Shown here: positions 59,160 to 64,000 of the stretch, one piece after another
Position numbering within the stretch: the stretch's first letter is position 1
How the letters are laid out: each line of letters opens with the position of its first letter
Assembly (NCBI RefSeq): GCF_000612445.1
Contig: NZ_BALC01000002.1
Location: 124,001 to 188,000, forward strand
Reading direction: 5' to 3'
From: Liquorilactobacillus sucicola DSM 21376 = JCM 15457
Lineage (GTDB): Bacteria > Bacillota > Bacilli > Lactobacillales > Lactobacillaceae
Length of the DNA stretch: 64,000 nucleotides
Translations under genes and position numbers: made by a program
The notes under the pieces: generated by a model
Seen by the model: the letters and a program-made list of their open reading frames with translations, nothing else
The model's database searches: none
What the model was told of the DNA's origin: nothing

Positions 59160-60683
59160 ATGAAAAAGAATATCATTGAAAAAATTGATGAGTATGCTGC
59201 GACTGACCCTAGTCGCGTCGCATATGAATACTTAGGGAAGGCTAACACTTACCAAGAATTAAAAGAGTATTCAGATGCACTAGCAGCTTATATCGATTCA
59301 ATGGGATTGGCTGAAAAAACACCGATCATTGTTTATGGTGGACAAACTTTTGAAATGGTAGCTGCCTTTTTAGGGGTAGTCAAAGCGGGACATGCCTACA
59401 TACCGGTCGACACAAATTCTCCAGGAGAACGATTGACGATAATCAATCAAATAGCTAAGCCGGCAGCATGTATCGCAGTTGAAGAGCTGCCTCTGGCTAT
59501 GCCGGGGTTACCACTCATCGACCCCACGGAGCTGGAGAGTATTTTTGGCAAACATGTCCAAGGAACTTCCAAGGAGAAATGGATCGCTGGTGACGACACT
59601 TTTTATATAATCTTCACTTCTGGAACAACGGGTGTTCCGAAGGGAGTCCAAATCAGTCATGACAATTTGGTGAGTTTCCTAGATTGGATGCAGAATGATT
59701 TTGGAATCAGTAATAGACAGAGTTTCTTATCACAGCCGCCATATTCCTTTGATTTATCGGTAATGGATTTGTATCCAGCTTTGACACGCGGTGGCAGATT
59801 AGTCGCGTTACCGAAATCAGTTACTGACAATTTCAAAGAACTTTTTGCTGAGTTGCCTAAACTTGCTTTGAATGTCTGGGTTTCAACACCCTCATTCATG
59901 GATATCTGCTTATTGGAACCAAGTTTCAATGAACAGAATTATCCGAGTTTGTCACACTTCCTTTTTTGTGGGGAAGAGCTGACGCACAAGACAGCGGCAA
60001 CATTGAATACACGTTTTCCGCACGCACATGTTTTTAATACATACGGACCAACGGAAACAACGGTTGCTGTCAGTCAAGTCGAGATCACCAAGCAGGTCTT
60101 AGATGATTACAAACGACTGCCTATCGGGATTGCGAAGACGGATACCTCGATCCGAGTAGTAGATGACCAACTGCAGGATGTTCAGAAAGGGCAGGATGGT
60201 GAGATTATTATCAGTGGCCCAAGTGTATCCAAGGGATATTTGAACAATGCCGAGAAAACAAAGCAGGCTTTTGTTAAGCTACATGGACAGACGGCTTATC
60301 GAACCGGTGATTTGGGCCAGTTAGATAGTGCAGGGCAGTTACTTTATAAGGGGCGGATTGATTTTCAGATCAAGCTGCATGGTTTTCGAATTGAGTTGGA
60401 GGAGGTTGATCATCACTTGGACCAAGTTTCTCTGATATCACAAGCAACAACGGTACCTAAATATGGTAAAGATCATAAAGTAAATCAATTGATCGCTTAT
60501 GTTGCGGCCAAAAAGAATGATTTTAAAAGCAATTTTGAGTTGACGAAAGCAATCAAAGAAGAGTTAAAAAATCTGATGATGCCATATATGATGCCACAAA
60601 GATTTGTGTATCTTGATGCTCTACCACTAACACCTAATGGTAAAGTCGACCGTAAGCGTCTGATTAAAGAGGTCAACGGATAA
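59160..60683 (+). CDS. dltA: D-alanine-D-alanyl carrier protein ligase
   Basis: Adenylates D-alanine and loads it on DltC. 507 residues, ANL superfamily: P-loop IFTSGTTGVPKG (near residue 150), NTYGPTETTVA, YRTGDLGQ, and the C-terminal Lys in NGKVDRKRL (near residue 500). GGGAGAG precedes the ATG. It is the first enzyme of D-alanylation of lipoteichoic and wall teichoic acids. Confidence 0.96.
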   Translation: MKKNIIEKIDEYAATDPSRVAYEYLGKANTYQELKEYSDALAAYIDSMGLAEKTPIIVYGGQTFEMVAAFLGVVKAGHAYIPVDTNSPGERLTIINQIAKPAACIAVEELPLAMPGLPLIDPTELESIFGKHVQGTSKEKWIAGDDTFYIIFTSGTTGVPKGVQISHDNLVSFLDWMQNDFGISNRQSFLSQPPYSFDLSVMDLYPALTRGGRLVALPKSVTDNFKELFAELPKLALNVWVSTPSFMDICLLEPSFNEQNYPSLSHFLFCGEELTHKTAATLNTRFPHAHVFNTYGPTETTVAVSQVEITKQVLDDYKRLPIGIAKTDTSIRVVDDQLQDVQKGQDGEIIISGPSVSKGYLNNAEKTKQAFVKLHGQTAYRTGDLGQLDSAGQLLYKGRIDFQIKLHGFRIELEEVDHHLDQVSLISQATTVPKYGKDHKVNQLIAYVAAKKNDFKSNFELTKAIKEELKNLMMPYMMPQRFVYLDALPLTPNGKVDRKRLIKEVNG

Positions 60684-61888
60684 TGCCGAATATGCAGCCG
60701 TATCAAAATCCAACGTATTTTTTAATCTTAGGTGTAGCACTATTGCCGATTATGATCGGAATGTTGTTTGGAAAAAAATTACATTGGTATCAAACGTTGA
60801 TCTCTTTTGCCTTCTTGCTTCTGACCTTTGGCGGTCCAAAATGGGAGCAAGGAATTGCATTGATCTGTTATATTGTTTTTGAGGTTTGTTTAATCGGAAT
60901 ATATCATGCGTACCGGCAAAAGAAAAATGCCACGTGGATCTTTTACCTAGCAGTTATTTTAGCGATAATCCCACTGGTGATCGTAAAGATCACACCGGCA
61001 CTTGAACATGGACGGGCGTCTTTTATCGGTTTTCTAGGTATAAGCTACCTAACGTTTAAGGTAGTTCAAATAATAATGGAGATACGCGATGGGATCATTA
61101 AGGAGTTCAAGCCTTGGTTGGTACTCCAGTTTTTACTATTTTTCCCAACGATTTCCTCGGGGCCTATAGACCGATATCGACGTTTTGTTAAGGATTATAA
61201 TAAGTCGGTTGTGCGCGAGAAATACTTGGAACTACTCGACAAGGGTGTTTGGTATATATTCTTAGGTTTCTTATATAAGTTTATCTTAGCGTACTATTTC
61301 GGTTCAAGACTTGAACCAGTTGTTTCACGGTTAGCAGTTAGTCATGGTGGTATATCTTGGTGGCTCGTAGCGTATATGTATGTGTACTCGATGGACCTAT
61401 TCTTCGATTTTGCCGGATATAGTTTATTCGCAGTTGGTGTAAGTTATATTATGGGAATTGAAACGCCGATGAACTTCAACCGACCGTTCAAGGCACATAA
61501 CATCAAAGACTTCTGGAACAGGTGGCATATGACATTGTCGTTTTGGTTCCGTGATTATATCTATATGCGGTTAGTATTTTTTATTATGAAGAATAAACTG
61601 ATAAAAAGTCGAATAACGATTGCAAATGTGGGGTATTTTACATTGTTCCTGATCATGGGATTCTGGCATGGATTGACATGGTATTATATTGTTTATGGTC
61701 TCTTCCACGCATGTGCTATTATATTATGCGATGCATGGCTTCGCTTCAAGAAGAAGCACCAAGCACATATTCCAAGTAATAAATTCACTGAGGCACTTGC
61801 AATCTTTGTAACGTTTAATACAGTTTGCTTTAGCTTTTTGATTTTCTCGGGATTTTTAAATGTATTATTTTTCCACGGTACAAATTAA
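60683..61888 (+). CDS. dltB: D-alanyl transfer MBOAT protein DltB
   Basis: Membrane-bound O-acyltransferase with about 11 helices, 401 residues. The MBOAT core is visible: FNRPFKAHNIKDFWNRWH and the catalytic His in MGFWHGLTWYY. It takes D-Ala from DltC at the cytoplasmic face. The ATG overlaps the dltA stop by one base (TAATG). Confidence 0.96.
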   Translation: MPNMQPYQNPTYFLILGVALLPIMIGMLFGKKLHWYQTLISFAFLLLTFGGPKWEQGIALICYIVFEVCLIGIYHAYRQKKNATWIFYLAVILAIIPLVIVKITPALEHGRASFIGFLGISYLTFKVVQIIMEIRDGIIKEFKPWLVLQFLLFFPTISSGPIDRYRRFVKDYNKSVVREKYLELLDKGVWYIFLGFLYKFILAYYFGSRLEPVVSRLAVSHGGISWWLVAYMYVYSMDLFFDFAGYSLFAVGVSYIMGIETPMNFNRPFKAHNIKDFWNRWHMTLSFWFRDYIYMRLVFFIMKNKLIKSRITIANVGYFTLFLIMGFWHGLTWYYIVYGLFHACAIILCDAWLRFKKKHQAHIPSNKFTEALAIFVTFNTVCFSFLIFSGFLNVLFFHGTN

Positions 61889-61909
61889 TATAAAAGGGGA
61901 TATTTAAAA

Positions 61910-62140
61910 ATGAAGGATCAAGTTATTGAAATTTTAGAAAATTTAACAGGAAGCGATGAAGTCGGCAAAGATTTAGATGTTAATCTGTTTGAGTCGGGCC
62001 TGCTTGATTCAATGGGAACAGTGCAGCTTTTGTTAGAACTACAATCTCAATGTGGCATTGATGTTCCTGTGTCTGAGTTTGAACGTAGTGAATGGGATAC
62101 GCCTAATAAAATAATTGCGAAAGTTGAAAATATGCAGTAA
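61910..62140 (+). CDS. dltC: D-alanyl carrier protein DltC
   Basis: 76-residue acyl-carrier homologue. Phosphopantetheine Ser in [10 protein letters not shown] (residue about 35). AAAGGGG precedes the ATG. Its stop overlaps the dltD start by one base. Confidence 0.95.
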   Translation: MKDQVIEILENLTGSDEVGKDLDVNLFESGLLDSMGTVQLLLELQSQCGIDVPVSEFERSEWDTPNKIIAKVENMQ

Positions 62141-63393
62141 TGAATGTTTTCAAAAAACTATTTCAAATTTTTGGGCCTATAGCTCTTGCGGCACTTATAT
62201 TGTTTGTTTTTCTCATCTCCCCGTTCGGTGTCAAAAAAATATCGCAAACAACGATCCAAAAAGCAGCTCTTTCACAGTCGCCTAATATCTTTAAGGGATC
62301 AGCGGTGAAAGAAGCAGCCATGTCGCAGAACTATGTTCCATTCTTTGGATCATCAGAACTGTCCCGTATGGATGCCTTACACCCGTCGGTCTTAGCGCAA
62401 AAATACCAACGTAACTATCGTCCGTTTCTCTTAGGATCGCCTGGAACACAGTCACTTACTCATTATTGGGGGATGCAAGGCATAAGTAAACAGCTTACAA
62501 ATAAAAAAGCTGTTTTTATCATTTCTCCGCAATGGTTTGTGAAAAAGGGGATCGATCCCAATGCTTTCAGTTTTTATTATTCCAATCTGCAAACGGTCGA
62601 ATGGCTGCGTCATGCTCGTGACACGCGAATGGATCGGTATGCAGCCTCGCGTTTACTGAACATGCCGTCCGCACGTTCGTCAGAGACGTTGGAACGATGC
62701 ATTTTAAGAGTTGCGGCGGGACAAAAACTAACTTCGAATGAAAAAACATATTTGGATTTGAAATACAATATGTTGAAGCATGAGGATCAGATGTTTTCAA
62801 TGCTGATGTTGAAAGACAGAAGGTCCTTGATTGAAGAGGGCGAAAAGCAGCTGCCCGACGAATACAATGTTGCAAAACTAAGCCAAGTTGCAGAAAACTT
62901 AGGACACAAGAATACGACCAATAATCGTTTCAATGTTGATAATAATTTTTGGAACAAAAGGTTAAAGAAGAATTATCAAAAACTAAGGAACGAACAGAGC
63001 AATTTTAGCTACCTTAAGTCCGTTGAGTACTCCGACTTCCAACTTGTCTTGAATCAGTTTGCAAAACAACATACCGACGTACTCTTCATTATCCCGCCGA
63101 TTAATCAAAAGTGGGCTGATTATACTGGTTTATCGATGAACATGATACATCAGTTCAATCATAAGATTAAACATCAATTGAACTCGCAAGGATTCGATAA
63201 CGTTGTTGATTTGAGTGATGATGGTGCTTCACCATATTTTATGCAGGATACGATCCATTTAGGTTGGAAAGGCTGGCTTAAGGTGGATCAGCATGTTAAT
63301 CCATTTTTGAGTCAGAAACAAAGAACTCCTGTTTATAAAATAAATAACTATTTCTACACGAAGAGTTGGCAGCAAAGAGAAAATATTAACTAG
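62140..63393 (+). CDS. dltD: D-alanyl-lipoteichoic acid biosynthesis protein DltD
   Basis: 417 residues with an N-terminal membrane anchor (about 5-28) and an extracellular SGNH-like domain. Catalytic Ser in FFGSSELSRMD (residue about 70) and the Asp-x-x-His pair in MQDTIHLGWKGW near the C-terminus. It transfers D-Ala to teichoic acid outside the membrane. It ends the dlt operon. Confidence 0.95.
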   Translation: MNVFKKLFQIFGPIALAALILFVFLISPFGVKKISQTTIQKAALSQSPNIFKGSAVKEAAMSQNYVPFFGSSELSRMDALHPSVLAQKYQRNYRPFLLGSPGTQSLTHYWGMQGISKQLTNKKAVFIISPQWFVKKGIDPNAFSFYYSNLQTVEWLRHARDTRMDRYAASRLLNMPSARSSETLERCILRVAAGQKLTSNEKTYLDLKYNMLKHEDQMFSMLMLKDRRSLIEEGEKQLPDEYNVAKLSQVAENLGHKNTTNNRFNVDNNFWNKRLKKNYQKLRNEQSNFSYLKSVEYSDFQLVLNQFAKQHTDVLFIIPPINQKWADYTGLSMNMIHQFNHKIKHQLNSQGFDNVVDLSDDGASPYFMQDTIHLGWKGWLKVDQHVNPFLSQKQRTPVYKINNYFYTKSWQQRENIN

Positions 63394-63445
63394 GCGAACA
63401 GATAAATTTTGTGGTACATTAGTTCAAAAGTCTTAAGCTAAATCA

Positions 63446-63488
63446 AAAAGAGATTGGGTCAAAAGATACAATTGATCCGATCTCTTTT
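63446..63488 (+). terminator. Intrinsic terminator of the dlt operon
   Basis: AAAAGAGATTGGGTCAA pairs with TTGATCCGATCTCTTTT (a single internal mismatch), short loop, then TTTTTG. Confidence 0.88.
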
Positions 63489-63559
63489 TGTTGTTTTCAG
63501 GGGGATTGTAAAAAATATTCGCCTTACTGGTTAGTCATGGCGAGGATGTATTGTATGGG

Positions 63560-63752
63560 CACGACTTGCAACACGTACTTCGCTATAATCCAAGAAGTGG
63601 AATGTGCCCCATGAAACGTGTCTATGTGGAATATAAGAAGAGGAGGCAGGTTATAATTGAGGAATACTTTAAAAGCTAATTTTTGGTTGATTCAGCTCTT
63701 GATCTTAGTATGTTTTTTAAGCTTCATAAATGTGTTCCATCAAATTCTTCGT
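63560..63752. repeat. Decayed copies of the palindromic intergenic repeat
   Basis: At 63722-63752 the plus strand reads TCATAAATGTGTTCCATCAAATTCTTCGTCT, close to the head of copies A/B with a 3-base gap. At about 63610-63640 the minus strand shows a second head: 16 of 22 positions match and all differences are transitions. A GGGCAC...GTGCCC stem lies at about 63558-63610. There is no gene in 63394-63752. The assignment of the inverted copy is weak. Confidence 0.45.
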
Positions 63753-64000
63753 CTATTCCTTATTACTTTTTTCAGTCAATTCAGTTAAATGAAGCGGGTC
63801 CTGTTCTGGAATAAGATTAGGATCTATTTTATCGTTGCGGTCCAACTGATTAAGGAACGTTACAACATTTTTACGCTTATCAATATCTTTAATAATCGTT
63901 TCAGAAATAAAGCCATTTTGATTTTGAATCGTTTCAGCAATGAAACCTGCTTCGAGTAAGAAGTCTGCTTGGGGATTATTTGTAAGACGCTGTTTTACGA
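63753..64000 (-). CDS. Unidentified protein, C-terminal part (start beyond window)
   Basis: Minus-strand frame open from the window edge to TAG at 63755-63753, giving the last 82 or so residues. The sequence is rich in Asp, Asn, Lys and Gln (for example QADFLLEAGFIAETIQNQNG and DPNLIPEQDPLHLTELTEK). It shows no membrane helix and no motif I recognise. It ends a few bases from a decayed repeat copy and is convergent with the dlt operon. I give no function. Confidence 0.7.
   Translation of the reverse strand, partial: VKQRLTNNPQADFLLEAGFIAETIQNQNGFISETIIKDIDKRKNVVTFLNQLDRNDKIDPNLIPEQDPLHLTELTEKSNKE

Overview
The window is low-GC Gram-positive DNA, from a member of the Lactobacillaceae. The gene content and order are those of a lactobacillus chromosome: pepF-spxH-relQ-nadK-rluD-mgtE, the ymfFHI-rodZ-pgsA-cinA-recA-rny-ymdB-mutSL-ruvAB-queA-tgt-yajC run, a FabT-controlled type II fatty-acid operon, alaS-ireB-ruvX-DUF1292-zapA-cvpA-mutS2-trxA, and dltXABCD. 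GTG and TTG starts are frequent. I cannot name the species from sequence alone; a Liquorilactobacillus/Ligilactobacillus-type genome is plausible but unproven. Nearly all of the window is conserved housekeeping sequence. I see no prophage, insertion sequence, CRISPR array, defence island, rRNA or tRNA.

Layout. 1-6.6 kb: the 3' part of oligoendopeptidase F, the convergent Spx adaptor gene spxH, then relQ, nadK, a pseudouridine synthase and mgtE (stress, alarmone, NADP and Mg2+ functions). 7.3-11.7 kb: single genes in mixed orientation (lactonase, sorbitol-type EIIA, guaC, YbaK deacylase, RlmA methyltransferase). 11.9-28 kb: trmL, ftsK, the YmfFHI set linked to EF-P modification, rodZ, pgsA, cinA, SOS-controlled recA, RNase Y, ymdB and mutS. 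28-34.4 kb: mutL, ruvAB, queA, tgt and yajC. 34.7-44.7 kb: a complete fab/acc operon under a promoter with a FabT-like operator. 44.9-50.7 kb: zwf, SOS-controlled dinB, a metallo-hydrolase, nrnA and a DEAD-box helicase. 50.7-58.7 kb: T-box-controlled alaS, ireB-ruvX-DUF1292, zapA-cvpA-mutS2 and trxA. 59-63.4 kb: the dlt operon, including the small gene dltX. The last 250 bases hold the 3' end of an unidentified minus-strand gene.

Two things stand out beyond gene content. First, at least six genes (rluD, the lactonase, cinA, ruvB, fabG, alaS; probably also ybaK) carry a one-base frameshift. Each restored frame reads as an intact protein, and the indels sit in or beside short homopolymers. Because alaS and fabG should be essential, sequencing or assembly error is the likeliest cause. 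Second, a palindromic intergenic repeat of about 110 bp occurs as two good copies (93% identical by my count) and several decayed ones. It lies in every convergent gene junction of the window, next to intrinsic terminators, and I saw it nowhere else. I also note a candidate small RNA of about 90 nt at 7.07-7.16 kb and a FabZ paralogue in the operon position that fabM holds in streptococci. I did not find a convincing new multi-gene system.
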